Shown here piece after piece: positions 1 to 8,733 of a DNA stretch of 64,000 bases. The stretch's first letter is position 1; each line of letters opens with the position of its first letter. A program made the translations under genes and the position numbers. Below the pieces are notes generated by a model. The model saw only the letters and a program-made list of their open reading frames with translations, did not search any database and was not told where the DNA came from. This DNA comes from Burkholderia pyrrocinia (GTDB lineage: Bacteria > Pseudomonadota > Gammaproteobacteria > Burkholderiales > Burkholderiaceae), in assembly GCF_003330765.1 (NCBI RefSeq), contig NZ_CP024903.1, positions 1,860,001-1,924,000 on the forward strand, written 5' to 3'.

Positions 1-955
1 GCTGCACCTCGAGCGCGGCCGCGCATGCGGTCGCATGGCCGAGGTACGTGTGGCCGTGCTGGAAGAAGCCCGACCCGTCGACGATCGTCCGGTAGATGCG
101 GTCGCTGACGAGCGTCGCGCCGATCGGCTGGTAGCCCGCGCCGAGCCCTTTCGCGATCGTCATCAGGTCGGGCGCGACGCCGTCTTCATCGCACGCGTAC
201 AGGTAGCCCGTGCGCCCCATCCCCGACATGATCTCGTCGAGAATCAGCAGCACGCCGTACTTGTCGCACACCGCGCGGATCTTCTTCAGGTACGTGCGCA
301 CCGGCGGCACCGCACCGGCCGTTGCGCCCACCACCGTTTCCGCGACGAACGCCGCGACGTCTTCCGCGCCGAGTTCGACGATCTTGCGTTCGAGCTCGTC
401 CGCCAGACGCTGCGCATACGCTTCGTCGGTTTCTCCCGCCTGCTGGTCTCGGTACGCATAGCACGGGCTCACGTGATGCGCTTCGATCAGCAGCGGCAGG
501 AACGGCTCGCGCCGCCACGCGTTGCCGCCGATCGCGAGCGCGCCGAGCGTGTTGCCGTGATAGCTCTGGCGCCGCGCGATGAAATGGCGGCGCTGCGGCT
601 CGCCCTTCTCGACGAAATACTGGCGCGCGAGCTTCAACGCGGCCTCGATTGCCTCGGAGCCGCCCGACACGAAATACACGTGTTCGAGGCCGGCCGGCGC
701 GGCATCGACGAGCCGGTCGGCCAGTTCCTCGGCCACGTCGGTCGTGAAGAACGACGTATGCGCGTACGCCAGTTGCTGCGCCTGCCGCTTGATCGCGTCG
801 ATCACGCGCTGGTTGCTGTGGCCGAGACACGAGACGGCCGCGCCGCCGCATGCGTCGATATAGCGTTTGCCGGTCGAGTCGATGATCTCGATGCCGTCGC
901 CTGCGACGGCGACGGGCAAGGTAGCGCGCGGAGCGCGATGAAAAACGGTCGTCAT
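1..955 (-). CDS. Class III aminotransferase, partial (C-terminus beyond the window)
   Basis: About 318 N-terminal residues of a fold-type I, class III PLP-dependent aminotransferase are visible. The ATG at 953-955 follows a GAGG box. Near residue 93 the SGGSEAIEAALKLARQYF stretch is the typical PLP-phosphate loop, followed by RRQSYHGNT; LDEIMSGMGRTG carries the conserved cofactor-binding Asp. The segment KGLGAGYQPIGA contains the PLP lysine. These enzymes use omega-amino acids, beta-alanine, GABA or similar amines; the acceptor cannot be told from sequence. It is the last visible gene of the glnHPQ / C45 hydrolase operon, 15 bases after the C45 gene, so it probably acts on the amine freed or imported by its neighbours (inference). 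The cut at base 1 is the window edge, not a mutation. Confidence 0.93.
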   Translation of the reverse strand, partial: MTTVFHRAPRATLPVAVAGDGIEIIDSTGKRYIDACGGAAVSCLGHSNQRVIDAIKRQAQQLAYAHTSFFTTDVAEELADRLVDAAPAGLEHVYFVSGGSEAIEAALKLARQYFVEKGEPQRRHFIARRQSYHGNTLGALAIGGNAWRREPFLPLLIEAHHVSPCYAYRDQQAGETDEAYAQRLADELERKIVELGAEDVAAFVAETVVGATAGAVPPVRTYLKKIRAVCDKYGVLLILDEIMSGMGRTGYLYACDEDGVAPDLMTIAKGLGAGYQPIGATLVSDRIYRTIVDGSGFFQHGHTYLGHATACAAALEVQ

Positions 956-970
956 GCGTTGCCTCATGGA

Positions 971-2020
971 TCAGGACGCGCCGTGCGCGCGTCCGGACGG
1001 CACGATGCGCGTCGCGAAACGCTGCGTGCCGTGTTGGTGAACGGTAACGTCGATCGCCGCCGCGCCGATCGCGAACACCGCCGTTGCCAGCGTGTTCTCG
1101 TCGTCGGGATCGGCCGGATCGTCGCGGTAGATCGGCAGCCCTTGCGGCGCACGATCGCCGAGCACGCGCAGCAGCGCGGCTTCGTCGATCGCGTCGATGC
1201 CGGGCGTCAGCGCGTCGACGCGGCGCTGGCGGTCGGCCGACGATTGCGTGACGATCTGCGCTTCCGCGTCGCAGCCGGGATGCACGAGATGGTTCGCGTG
1301 ACCCGCGAGCCTCGCCACGTCGACGACCGAGCAGCGCGCCGCGCTCGCCTCGATGCTCAGCAGCCGTGCATCGCCGGTCGCGCCGAGCGTGTGATGAAAG
1401 CCGCTCGCGCGCGCATGGCCGCGCAGCACGTCGGCCGCCGCGTCGAGCGACGTCGCATCGAGCACGGCGCGCGCGAGGATCATCCGCGGCACGCCCGGCG
1501 CGGGCGTCCGGATCCGCAGGTTGTTGATCGCCTGCGCGATGCCCACGCGGTTCGCGGCAAAGGTATGGCCCGGCAGCGAACCGGGGTAGTAGAAACTGAT
1601 GAAGCCCGGCTTGCCCTTAGGCTGCACGTCGACGAGCAGGCAGCGCTCGCGCAGGAACGGATCGCCGTCCTCGTTGTGCGCGATCCAGCGCGTGCCGTCC
1701 GCGTCGCGCGCGGCCAGCGTCGTGCAGCCGTCCGGCGCATTGTGGATCAGCTCGCCGCGGCAGTTCCACAGAAAGATGTCGTCGGCCGGCCAGCCGATGC
1801 CCGCCGCGATCCCGTCCAGTTCCGCGACGAGATCGGGGTACGCGGCCAGCGCGGCCTGCCGCAGCGCATCGACGAATGGATCGCCGCGCCAGCGGCGCAC
1901 GGCCTGCCACGCACTGCTCTGCTGCATGTACGCGTCGAACACGGGACGGGCGAGCTCGCCGAGGCGCACGCCGATGTCGAACGGCTCACCGGCGATGACG
2001 GGAGAAAGGAAAAGCGGCAT
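971..2020 (-). CDS. C45-family Ntn hydrolase (acyl-CoA:6-APA acyltransferase-like)
   Basis: A 349-residue protein of the C45 peptidase / isopenicillin-N acyltransferase-like family. Such proteins cleave themselves before a cysteine that then becomes the N-terminal nucleophile; here DGCTTLAARDADGTRWIAHN puts the Gly-Cys junction at G98-C99, matching the known processing site. An upstream helical domain (residues 1-95) would be the alpha chain. There is no signal peptide, so a cytoplasmic location is likely. Family members hydrolyse or transfer acyl groups on amino groups. It lies 20 bases after a glutamine-type ABC ATPase gene and 15 bases before an aminotransferase gene, suggesting that an imported N-acyl amino acid or amide is deacylated and then transaminated (inference). 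The start ATG at 2018-2020 has only a weak ribosome binding site. Confidence 0.85.
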   Translation of the reverse strand: MPLFLSPVIAGEPFDIGVRLGELARPVFDAYMQQSSAWQAVRRWRGDPFVDALRQAALAAYPDLVAELDGIAAGIGWPADDIFLWNCRGELIHNAPDGCTTLAARDADGTRWIAHNEDGDPFLRERCLLVDVQPKGKPGFISFYYPGSLPGHTFAANRVGIAQAINNLRIRTPAPGVPRMILARAVLDATSLDAAADVLRGHARASGFHHTLGATGDARLLSIEASAARCSVVDVARLAGHANHLVHPGCDAEAQIVTQSSADRQRRVDALTPGIDAIDEAALLRVLGDRAPQGLPIYRDDPADPDDENTLATAVFAIGAAAIDVTVHQHGTQRFATRIVPSGRAHGAS

Positions 2021-2040
2021 GTCGAATGTTTCGGTTTCGT

Positions 2041-2769
2041 TCAGGACACGTGTTTCAGGAATTCCTTCAGGCGCGGCGTCGGCGGCCGGTCGATCAGGTC
2101 GACCGGATGGCCGTCCTCGGCGATCCCGCCCTGATCCATGAACAGCAGGCGCGTGCCGACCCGCTTCGCGAAGCCGATCTCGTGCGTGACGACGATCATC
2201 GTCATCCCTTCGGTCGCGAGATCCTGCATCACTTTCAGCACTTCGTGGCGCAATTCCGGATCGAGCGCGGAGGTAGGCTCGTCGAACAGCATCAGCCGCG
2301 GGCGGATCGCGAGCGCGCGCGCGATCGCGACGCGCTGCTGCTGGCCGCCCGATAGCTCGGACGGGTAATGATTCGCGCGCGATTCGAGGCCGACCTTGTC
2401 GAGCAGCGCCATCGCCTGGTCGCGCGCGTCGGCGCGCGATGCGCCGCGCACCTGGGTCGGCCCGAACATCACGTTCTCGAGCGCGGTCATTTGCGGAAAC
2501 AGGTTGAACTGCTGGAACACCATGCCGGCCTCGAGCCGGATGTTGCGGATCGTCGTCGCGTTGCCGCGCACGCTCTGGCCGTCGACGAGCAATTCGCCGC
2601 CCGTGATTTTCTCGAGCGCGTTGATACAGCGCAGCATCGTCGATTTGCCCGAGCCCGACGGGCCGACCACGACGACCACCTCGCCCGCGTCGATCTTCAG
2701 GTCGATGTTCTTCAGCACCGGTACATGGCCGAAGCTCTTCGACACGTTCTGGAATTCGATCATGCTCAT
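2041..2769 (-). CDS. glnQ: Polar amino acid ABC transporter ATPase (GlnQ-like)
   Basis: A 242-residue ABC ATPase. Walker [10 protein letters not shown] is at residues 36-44; the signature LSGGQQQR and Walker [14 protein letters not shown] follow at the spacing usual for GlnQ/HisP. It would energise import by the adjacent permease and binding protein at the inner membrane. I chose the ATG at 2767-2769 because it overlaps the permease stop codon as ATGA, a standard sign of translational coupling; longer upstream reading in this frame is antisense-like arginine-rich sequence and was not used. Second, an in-frame ATG two codons later would also be possible. Length is normal for the family. Confidence 0.95.
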   Translation of the reverse strand: MSMIEFQNVSKSFGHVPVLKNIDLKIDAGEVVVVVGPSGSGKSTMLRCINALEKITGGELLVDGQSVRGNATTIRNIRLEAGMVFQQFNLFPQMTALENVMFGPTQVRGASRADARDQAMALLDKVGLESRANHYPSELSGGQQQRVAIARALAIRPRLMLFDEPTSALDPELRHEVLKVMQDLATEGMTMIVVTHEIGFAKRVGTRLLFMDQGGIAEDGHPVDLIDRPPTPRLKEFLKHVS

Positions 2770-3422
2770 AAGATCCGCATCCTCTTTTCGACGAGCCGCA
2801 GCGTCAGCGTCATCGCGCCGGTCAGTATCAGGTAGATGACGGCCACCGCACTCCAGATCTCGACCGCCTGGAAATTGCCCGCGATGATTTCCTGCCCCTT
2901 GCGCGTCAGTTCGCCGACGCCGATCACGATGAACAGCGACGTGTCCTTCAGGCTCACGATGCACTGGTTGCCGAGCGGCGGAATCAGCCGCCGGAACGCC
3001 AGCGGCCCGACCACCTTCAGCAGCACGCGCGGCATCGACAACCCCATCGCGAGCCCCGCTTCGGTCAACCCCTTCGGGATCGACAGCAGCGCACCGCGCA
3101 CCACTTCCGCGAGATACGCGCCGGAATTCACCGTAATCGCGATGATCGCGGCCGTCAGGCCGTCGATGCGGATGTGCGCGAGCAACGGCAGCGCGAAATA
3201 CAGGAACATCACCTGCACGACGATCGGCGTGCCGCGAATCAATTCAATATAGACCTGGACGAGCACGTTCATCGCCTTCGGTCCGTATGCGCGGAACATG
3301 CCCGCGATCATCCCGACGATGAAGCCGCCCACCAGCCCGAAAAGTGCGATGAACACCGTCAACCGGACCCCGTCCATCAGGTCCGGCAGCGCCGCCCAGA
3401 TCGCCGACCAATCGAAATTCAC
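2766..3422 (-). CDS. glnP: Polar amino acid ABC transporter permease (GlnP-like)
   Basis: A 218-residue inner-membrane permease of the His/Glu/Gln family. About five hydrophobic segments are visible, with the EAA loop [20 protein letters not shown] that docks on the ATPase, and the [12 protein letters not shown] segment typical of GlnP. The start is a GTG at 3420-3422 preceded by GGGGAG. Only one permease gene is present, so the transporter probably uses a homodimer, as GlnP does. The 3' end overlaps the ATPase start by 4 bases. Confidence 0.95.
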   Translation of the reverse strand: MNFDWSAIWAALPDLMDGVRLTVFIALFGLVGGFIVGMIAGMFRAYGPKAMNVLVQVYIELIRGTPIVVQVMFLYFALPLLAHIRIDGLTAAIIAITVNSGAYLAEVVRGALLSIPKGLTEAGLAMGLSMPRVLLKVVGPLAFRRLIPPLGNQCIVSLKDTSLFIVIGVGELTRKGQEIIAGNFQAVEIWSAVAVIYLILTGAMTLTLRLVEKRMRIL

Positions 3423-3488
3423 TTGTCGCTCCCCGTTCGATTCAAGACTCGCGCGGCCCCGAGGCCGCGCGCTGATGCGCCGTCACGC

Positions 3489-4241
3489 TCACATCTTCGG
3501 CGGCTCGGCGCCGAACCACTTCTTGTAGATCTGCGCGTAGCGTCCGTCGGCCTTGATCTTCACGAGCGACGCGTTGACCTTCGGCACGAGCGCGCTGCCC
3601 TTCGGGAAGCCGATGCCGTACTTGTCGCCGCTGACCGGCTGGCCCGCGACCTTCACCTTGCCCTTGCCTTCGTTGTTCACGAAGAACAGCACGTTCGGCG
3701 TGTCGTGCATCGCCGCGTCGACGCGCCCGGCCTCGAGCGCGAGATACGCCTGGTCGATGTTCGGGAACTGGCGGATCTCCTTCGGCTTCAGGTGCGCCTT
3801 GATCCAGTCGATCGTCGCGGTGCCCGTCTTCGCGGCGATCACCTTGCCGTTCAGGTCGTCGATCGACTTGATCGTCGTGTTGCCGGTCTGCACCATCGCC
3901 GCGAGGCCGCTGTCGTAGTACGGCGCGGAGAAGTCGATCGCCTTCTTCCGCTCCTCCTTGATCGTCATCCCCGACAGCGCGACGTCGATGTTCTGCGTTT
4001 GTAGCGCCGGAATCAGGCCCGCGAAATCCATCGGCTGGATCGTGTATTTCCAGCCCTGGTCCTTCGCGATTTCCGCCCACAGATCGAGATCGAAGCCGAC
4101 GTACTTGTCGCCCTGCTTGAACTCGAACGGCATGAACGACGTATCGGTCCCGACGACGAGCGTCCTGGTATCCGCGTGCGCGAGGCTTGCGCCGAGCGCG
4201 GCGACCACCGCGACGGCTTTCAGGAAGGAACGGCGACTCAT
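3489..4241 (-). CDS. glnH: Periplasmic glutamine-binding protein (GlnH-like) with Tat-type signal
   Basis: A 250-residue solute-binding protein. The mature part begins near DTRTLVVGTDTSFMPFEF and follows Escherichia coli GlnH closely through motifs such as FKQGDKYVGFD, ERKKAIDFS, RQFPNID and IYKKWFG (recognised from memory of the family). The signal peptide, residues 1 to about 23, contains SRRSFLK, a perfect twin-arginine consensus, so export may be by Tat rather than Sec; this is unusual for GlnH. The ATG at 4239-4241 was chosen over one five codons upstream because GGAGAG lies 5 bases before it. First gene of the operon glnH-glnP-glnQ-C45 hydrolase-aminotransferase. Ligand is likely glutamine or a related acyl-glutamine. 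Confidence 0.94.
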   Translation of the reverse strand: MSRRSFLKAVAVVAALGASLAHADTRTLVVGTDTSFMPFEFKQGDKYVGFDLDLWAEIAKDQGWKYTIQPMDFAGLIPALQTQNIDVALSGMTIKEERKKAIDFSAPYYDSGLAAMVQTGNTTIKSIDDLNGKVIAAKTGTATIDWIKAHLKPKEIRQFPNIDQAYLALEAGRVDAAMHDTPNVLFFVNNEGKGKVKVAGQPVSGDKYGIGFPKGSALVPKVNASLVKIKADGRYAQIYKKWFGAEPPKM

Positions 4242-4330
4242 GGTTTCTCTCCGCATGATTGAGCGATGTGGCCGGCCAGCCGGCCGGCGGGAACGACGAC
4301 ATCAAGCCGCACCGCAACATGCGATGTCGA

Positions 4331-4379
4331 ATTAGACCTTAGTGCAACAAGTGTTGTCAATGGCGATACTACGACAACA
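4331..4379 (-). promoter_or_regulatory. Promoter and palindromic operator of the glnH operon
   Basis: On the minus strand TTGACA (4360-4355) and TCTAAT (4336-4331) are separated by 18 bases, a near-consensus sigma-70 promoter about 90 bases before glnH. The spacer and -35 carry the palindrome CAACA-AG-TGTTG (4345-4356), and a second, wider inverted repeat TGTTGTC-N14-GACAACA spans 4352-4379. This layout fits a repressor that blocks RNA polymerase. No regulator gene sits next to it, so the binding protein is unknown. Confidence 0.6.
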
Positions 4380-4793
4380 AAAAAGTCCGCAACGGATAAA
4401 TGCATCGAGACAAACCCGAGCCGCGCGGGCCGGATAGATCGGAGGAAAGGGAGGAGATTGCCGGGGCGAAACGCCCCGCCGGATCGCGGGAGGATGGCGG
4501 AGCGTGAGGAGAGGATGGCGGCGCCGGGTGCGGACGGTCGGCAAATCAACGCGGCGCGGTGCCGGGCTGACCGTGTGCGCGAAGCCGGCAACCGCCGGCG
4601 CGGCTCAACGAACGGTGCGGAATGCGCGCGGCAACGCCGGACGGCGACGCGACACCAGCTGCTCGATCCGTTGATCGCGTTCCTGCGCCGCGAAGCGGAT
4701 GCGCCGCCGTGCGTCACCAAGATCGTTGCACCCGCATCCAACGACAGTCACGCGCGGGGCGCGGGCGGCGCCTAGGGTCTGTTCACCGGCCCG
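4380..4793. other. Intergenic region without a convincing gene
   Basis: Reading frames here are long only because of high GC; none has a ribosome binding site with a protein-like product. The only structure I see is a short hairpin GGGGCG-AAA-CGCCCC at 4463-4477, which has no T-run. It may end leftward transcription from the MAPEG gene. Confidence 0.5.
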
Positions 4794-5165
4794 TCACGGC
4801 GCGGCGAAGAACAGCGCGACGACGCACGCCATCCCGCCGAACCACACGAGCGAACGCAGCGACGCCCAGTTCAGCAGGTACATCAGCGTATAGGCGACGC
4901 GGATTGCGACGAAGCCCATCGCGAGCTGGTCGACGTGGTGCGCGTTCGCGCCGTTGTGCCACGCGACGACCAGCGCGGCCGTGAACAGCGCAAGCGCTTC
5001 CCATGCGTTCTGGTGCGCGGCCTGCGCCCGCGCGCGCCAGCCTTCGAGCTTCGCCAGGTACGCGCGCGGCGCACGGTTGTCGTAGCCCTTGCGGGCCTTG
5101 GCCAGGAACGTCAGCGGGAACGGCAACAGCGCCACGATGAACAGGCACAGCTGGGACGTCGTCAT
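4794..5165 (-). CDS. MAPEG-family membrane protein
   Basis: A 123-residue protein with four hydrophobic segments, typical of bacterial MAPEG proteins (membrane-associated eicosanoid and glutathione metabolism family). The segment KGYDNRAPRAYLAKLEGWRA and the AHQNAWEALALF motif are characteristic of the bacterial subgroup. Eukaryotic members conjugate glutathione or reduce peroxides; the bacterial role is generally unknown. I used the ATG at 5163-5165, preceded by AGGAGGAG, rather than the TTG one codon upstream. The gene stands alone, divergent from alr. Confidence 0.85.
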   Translation of the reverse strand: MTTSQLCLFIVALLPFPLTFLAKARKGYDNRAPRAYLAKLEGWRARAQAAHQNAWEALALFTAALVVAWHNGANAHHVDQLAMGFVAIRVAYTLMYLLNWASLRSLVWFGGMACVVALFFAAP

Positions 5166-5189
5166 CAAAGTCTCCTCCTTTTATGATTA

Positions 5190-5201
5190 CATTGATCAAT
5201 G
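5190..5201. repeat. 12-base palindrome CATTGATCAATG upstream of the MAPEG gene
   Basis: A perfect palindrome 25 bases upstream of the MAPEG start codon, in an AT-rich patch. It could be an operator. The rest of the divergent MAPEG/alr region (to 5458) has an AT-rich stretch near 5335-5375, suited to an alr promoter, and a GC hairpin at 5276-5293. Confidence 0.3.
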
Positions 5202-5458
5202 ACAAGATCGCCGAGAGCTTAGCATTGCGCCGCGCTGTTCGCGCACCGATTTTCTAGACGGGGGGCTCGGCCGCACGGGCCGCCGACGGCCCGACCAGCC
5301 CGGTTCGCCACCAAAATTTCCACCAAATCGTCCGCAAATACGTTAATTAAAACTGGTCGAACACCAATAAGATAGTGCCCAACACTGGCTCGGCGCGTTA
5401 CCGCGCCAGCCTGCCGATCGTGCCGCACACCGTCCGACATCCGACCCGAGCCATCGCC

Positions 5459-6580
5459 ATGCCCCGTCCCATCGTCGCCCATATCCGCCCCGACGCCGTC
5501 CGCCACAACCTCGACTTCATCCGCCATACCGCCGCGCAATCGCGCGTGTGGGCCGTGATCAAGGCCAACGCATACGGCCACGGCATCGAACGGATCTACC
5601 CGGGCCTCGCGGCCGCCGACGGCATCGCGCTGCTCGATCTCGACGAAGCCGTGCGCGTGCGCGAACTCGGCTGGGACAAGCCCGTGCTGCTGCTCGAAGG
5701 GATCTTCGAGCCGGCCGACGTCGAGCTGGCCGATCGCCACCGGCTGACGGTGGCCGTGCACTGCGACGAGCAGCTCGACCTGCTGATCGCGGCGAAGCCG
5801 CAGCAGCCGATCGACATCCAGCTCAAGATGAATTCCGGGATGAACCGGCTCGGCTACCGGCCCGGCGCCTTTCGCGCCGCGTGGGAACGCGCGGCGAACA
5901 CGCCGTCGATCGGCAAGATCACGCTGATGATGCATTTCGCGAACGCCGACGAAGGCGAGGTCGACTGGCAGCTCGAGCAGTTCGACGCGACCACGGCGGG
6001 GATTCCGGGCGAGCGCTCGGTGTCGAATTCGGCGGCCGTGCTGTGGCATCCGCGCGCGCACCGCGACTGGGTGCGACCCGGCACGATCCTGTATGGCGCG
6101 TCGCCGACGGGCGCGTCACGGCATATCGCCGACACGCCGCTGATGGCCGCGATGACGCTGACGAGCAAGATCATCGGCGTACAGACGCTGTCGCCGGAAG
6201 AAACCGTCGGCTACGGCCGCCGCTTCACGGCCGACCAGCCGATGCGGATCGGCGTCGTCGCGTGCGGCTACGCGGACGGCTATCCGCGCCACGCGCCGAC
6301 CGGCACGCCGATCGCGGTGGACGGCGTGATGACGCGCGTCGTCGGCCGCGTGTCGATGGACATGCTGACCGTCGACCTGACGCCGTGCCCGAATGCGGGC
6401 ATCGGGTCGGGCATCGAACTGTGGGGCGACCAGGTGAAGGTGGACGACGTCGCGGAAGCCAGCGGCACGATCGGCTACGAGCTGATGTGCGCGCTCGCGC
6501 GCCGCGTGCCGGTCGTGATCGTGCCGCCCGGCGTGTCGACGGTACAGCCGGCGCTGCGGACCGGGAGCTACGGGCGCTAA
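5459..6580 (+). CDS. alr: Alanine racemase
   Basis: A 373-residue PLP enzyme that interconverts L- and D-alanine for peptidoglycan synthesis or D-alanine catabolism. The PLP lysine is K35 in [12 protein letters not shown]. The barrel motif [10 protein letters not shown], the VRPGTILYG segment and the CGYADGYPR motif with the second catalytic tyrosine are all present. The length is normal. I chose the ATG at 5459 because the alignment to the family begins there; the extra upstream residues in frame are not protein-like. It is monocistronic, with a hairpin terminator 56 bases downstream. Whether it is the biosynthetic Alr or a catabolic DadX cannot be told, since no dadA neighbour is present. 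Confidence 0.95.
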   Translation: MPRPIVAHIRPDAVRHNLDFIRHTAAQSRVWAVIKANAYGHGIERIYPGLAAADGIALLDLDEAVRVRELGWDKPVLLLEGIFEPADVELADRHRLTVAVHCDEQLDLLIAAKPQQPIDIQLKMNSGMNRLGYRPGAFRAAWERAANTPSIGKITLMMHFANADEGEVDWQLEQFDATTAGIPGERSVSNSAAVLWHPRAHRDWVRPGTILYGASPTGASRHIADTPLMAAMTLTSKIIGVQTLSPEETVGYGRRFTADQPMRIGVVACGYADGYPRHAPTGTPIAVDGVMTRVVGRVSMDMLTVDLTPCPNAGIGSGIELWGDQVKVDDVAEASGTIGYELMCALARRVPVVIVPPGVSTVQPALRTGSYGR

Positions 6581-6635
6581 CCCCGGTCAATGCGGCGGCG
6601 CGCTGCCGCGTCGCCGCGCATGCCGCGTCACTTGC

Positions 6636-6658
6636 GGGCCGCCTCGGGCGGCCCGTTT
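6636..6658 (+). terminator. Hairpin terminator after alr
   Basis: GGGCCGCC-TCG-GGCGGCCC followed by GTTTG, lying between the convergent alr and crotonase genes. The T-run is short, as often in GC-rich genomes. Confidence 0.65.
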
Positions 6659-6742
6659 GCGTTCCGGCGAACCAGAAACCCGGGCCGGCGAAAACGCGTT
6701 ACGGCCCTTCCGACGCGTTCCCTGCCCGCGTCCGGCAACGCG

Positions 6743-7537
6743 TTACGAACGCCACGTCGGTTTCCGTTTCTCGAGGAACGCGTCGATCCCTTCGCCCGCA
6801 TCTTCTTCCATCATGTTGCGCGCCATCACGTCGCCCGCATACGCATAGGCTTCGTCGAGCGGCAACTCGCGCTGGCGGTAGAACATCTGCTTGCCGTACC
6901 GCACCGCGGCCGCGCTCTTCGCAACGATCTCCGCGACCTTGCGCGCGACGGCCGCATCGAGCGCGTCTTCAGGCACGGCCTCGTTGACGAGCCCCCACGT
7001 AGCGGCCGTCGCCGCATCGACGAAGCGCCCGGTCACGAGCATGTCGAACGCGCGCTTCGCCGTGACGTTACGGCTCAATGCGACGGCCGGCGTCGAACAG
7101 AACAGCCCGACATCGATGCCCGATACCGCGAAGCGCGCAGTATCGGCCGCGATGGCGAGGTCGCATGCGGCGACGAGCTGGCAGCCGGCCGCCGTCGCGA
7201 TGCCCTGCACGCGTGCGATCACCGGCACCGGCAACGCGCGCATCGCAAGCATCACGCGGCTGCATTGCGCGAACAGCGTGCGGTAGTAGTCGAGCGCCGG
7301 CTTGCCGCGCATCTGCCGCAGATCGTGGCCTGCGCAGAACGCCTTGCCTTGCGCGGCCAGCACGACGCAGCGCACGTGCGGATCGGCCGCCAGCGTGTCG
7401 AACGCATCGTGCAGGCTCGCGAGCATCGCTTCGGATAACGCGTTGAACTGCTGCGGCCGGTTCAGCCGCAGCGTGACGACGCCGTCGCGTACCTCGCGCA
7501 ACAGGATCGGCTCGTCGGTCTCGTGATTGGGTTCCAT
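6743..7537 (-). CDS. Enoyl-CoA hydratase/isomerase-family protein
   Basis: A 264-residue crotonase-fold protein. The oxyanion-hole segments CAGHDLRQM and GIATAAGCQLVAACD are intact. The two glutamates that act as acid and base in classic enoyl-CoA hydratase are not conserved: the first position reads CQL instead of CEL, and the second region reads SGIDVGLFCSTP. It therefore resembles ECHDC3-like proteins, whose activity is uncertain. The ATG at 7535-7537 follows GCGGAA. It is monocistronic or read with the upstream small membrane protein; no other fatty-acid gene is adjacent. Confidence 0.85.
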   Translation of the reverse strand: MEPNHETDEPILLREVRDGVVTLRLNRPQQFNALSEAMLASLHDAFDTLAADPHVRCVVLAAQGKAFCAGHDLRQMRGKPALDYYRTLFAQCSRVMLAMRALPVPVIARVQGIATAAGCQLVAACDLAIAADTARFAVSGIDVGLFCSTPAVALSRNVTAKRAFDMLVTGRFVDAATAATWGLVNEAVPEDALDAAVARKVAEIVAKSAAAVRYGKQMFYRQRELPLDEAYAYAGDVMARNMMEEDAGEGIDAFLEKRKPTWRS

Positions 7538-7676
7538 GATGTTCCGCTCGACGGAGAATTCGGCAGGATTCGGTGCGGCACGAACGGGCGGCGATGGTGC
7601 ACGCGCGTTCGCGGCATGTCGGTGAAATGGTCCTCCACATTCCGTGCGGCGTCCAGTCGCGGCGCAATGCCGGCGG

Positions 7677-8129
7677 TCAGGCGCGCGTGCGCCCGCTGCG
7701 CCACGCTCGCACGCCCGGCCACAAGTGCCCGATGCCGGCGAGGAAAAAGACGGCGCCCATGCCGCCGAGGGTCAGCATCCCGCCCCAGATCGCGCCGAAC
7801 GTATTCATCCGCGCGGTCATCGCGGGCGCCTCCGGCGCGTAGCGCACCTCGACCGTCGCGCCGTCCGGCACGCTGACGTCGCCGCCCTGCGGGTATTCGA
7901 CATGCTCGCCCGCGAGCGTCGTGAACGCGATCTCGGGATGATGCGGGCCCGCATTCAGCTTGACGACACGGCCCGGCACGACGATCGACGTCCGCAGGAA
8001 CGCGCGCGTCGACTGCGCCCACATGAAGACACCGATCAGCATGCACGTGCCCACCACGGTGAACACGATGCCCTTCAGGATCAGCATCTCCATGTGCCGC
8101 GCGGCGGCACGGGCGGATTCGGACGTCAT
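7677..8129 (-). CDS. DUF3592-like small membrane protein
   Basis: About 150 residues with two hydrophobic segments, near residues 17-37 and 113-133, flanking a soluble beta-rich part that contains VPGRVVKLNAG, ITFTTLAGEHVEYP-like sequence and VEVRYAPEAP. This arrangement is that of DUF3592 proteins, of unknown function. The start is uncertain: the ATG at 8127-8129 gives full membrane topology but has a poor ribosome binding site, and an ATG at 8091-8093 is an alternative. There is a short inverted repeat AGGAA-N7-TTCCT at 8198-8214 upstream. Confidence 0.7.
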   Translation of the reverse strand: MTSESARAAARHMEMLILKGIVFTVVGTCMLIGVFMWAQSTRAFLRTSIVVPGRVVKLNAGPHHPEIAFTTLAGEHVEYPQGGDVSVPDGATVEVRYAPEAPAMTARMNTFGAIWGGMLTLGGMGAVFFLAGIGHLWPGVRAWRSGRTRA

Positions 8130-8338
8130 CTCGCCGGCCCTACGGGCGTACCCGCATCGCGCCTGCGCCGCGCGCGCACTGTTCGATCGATTTTCATAGG
8201 AATGTCCCGTTCCTGATTGTCGTGGATGCCGGGCGTGATGCGCATGACGCACAGGCACGCCGCCCTCGGCATCCGGCAGGATACGGACATCGCGGTGCGC
8301 CGTAAATTGCGCGCTATCCGCCGCTCGCGACCCGCGCG

Positions 8339-8704
8339 TCAGCCCGCCAGCTTCTTCAGTGCGTCGAGCACCGCGTCGCCCTTGAACGGCTTCACGATCC
8401 AGCCCTTCACGCCGGCGGCCTTGCCCCGCTCCTTCATTGCCGGGCTGCTTTCGGTCGTCAGCATCACGACGTTGACCGCCGTGTTCGCGAGTTCACCGCG
8501 AATCTTCTCGACCATCGTCAGGCCGTCCATGTTCGGCATGTTCACGTCGCTGATCACGAGGCGCACGCCGGGCGTCGCCTTGAGCTTCGCGAGCCCGTCC
8601 TTGCCGTCGACCGCCGTCGCAACGTCGAGCCCGTGATTGCGCAGGAAACCCGCGACCTCGTCGCGCACCGTGCCCGAATCGTCGACCACCAGAATCTTTG
8701 CCAT
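8339..8704 (-). CDS. CheY-like single-domain response regulator
   Basis: A 121-residue stand-alone receiver domain. The acidic pair D8-D9, phospho-acceptor D53 in SDVNMPNMDG, T83 and K105 in VKPF are all present, so it should be phosphorylated by a kinase. The ATG at 8702-8704 follows AAGGGGA. It is the last gene of the chemosensory-like operon that starts at 13408, 29 bases after the receiver-CheX gene. Its output could be a flagellar switch, a pilus motor or another target; sequence alone does not decide this. The most probable phosphodonor is the CheA-like kinase of the same operon. Confidence 0.94.
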   Translation of the reverse strand: MAKILVVDDSGTVRDEVAGFLRNHGLDVATAVDGKDGLAKLKATPGVRLVISDVNMPNMDGLTMVEKIRGELANTAVNVVMLTTESSPAMKERGKAAGVKGWIVKPFKGDAVLDALKKLAG

Positions 8705-8733
8705 GCCGTATTCCCCTTTCTTTATTGCGGACT

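Noticed and set aside
35..2134. Long plus-strand open frame of 699 codons
   Set aside because: It is antisense to the aminotransferase, C45 and ABC ATPase genes, is rich in Arg, Ala and His, and has no domain. High GC makes such shadow frames common here.
4266..4775. Possible 169-residue gene in the region between glnH and the MAPEG gene
   Set aside because: No ribosome binding site, biased composition, and its first part lies over the glnH promoter.
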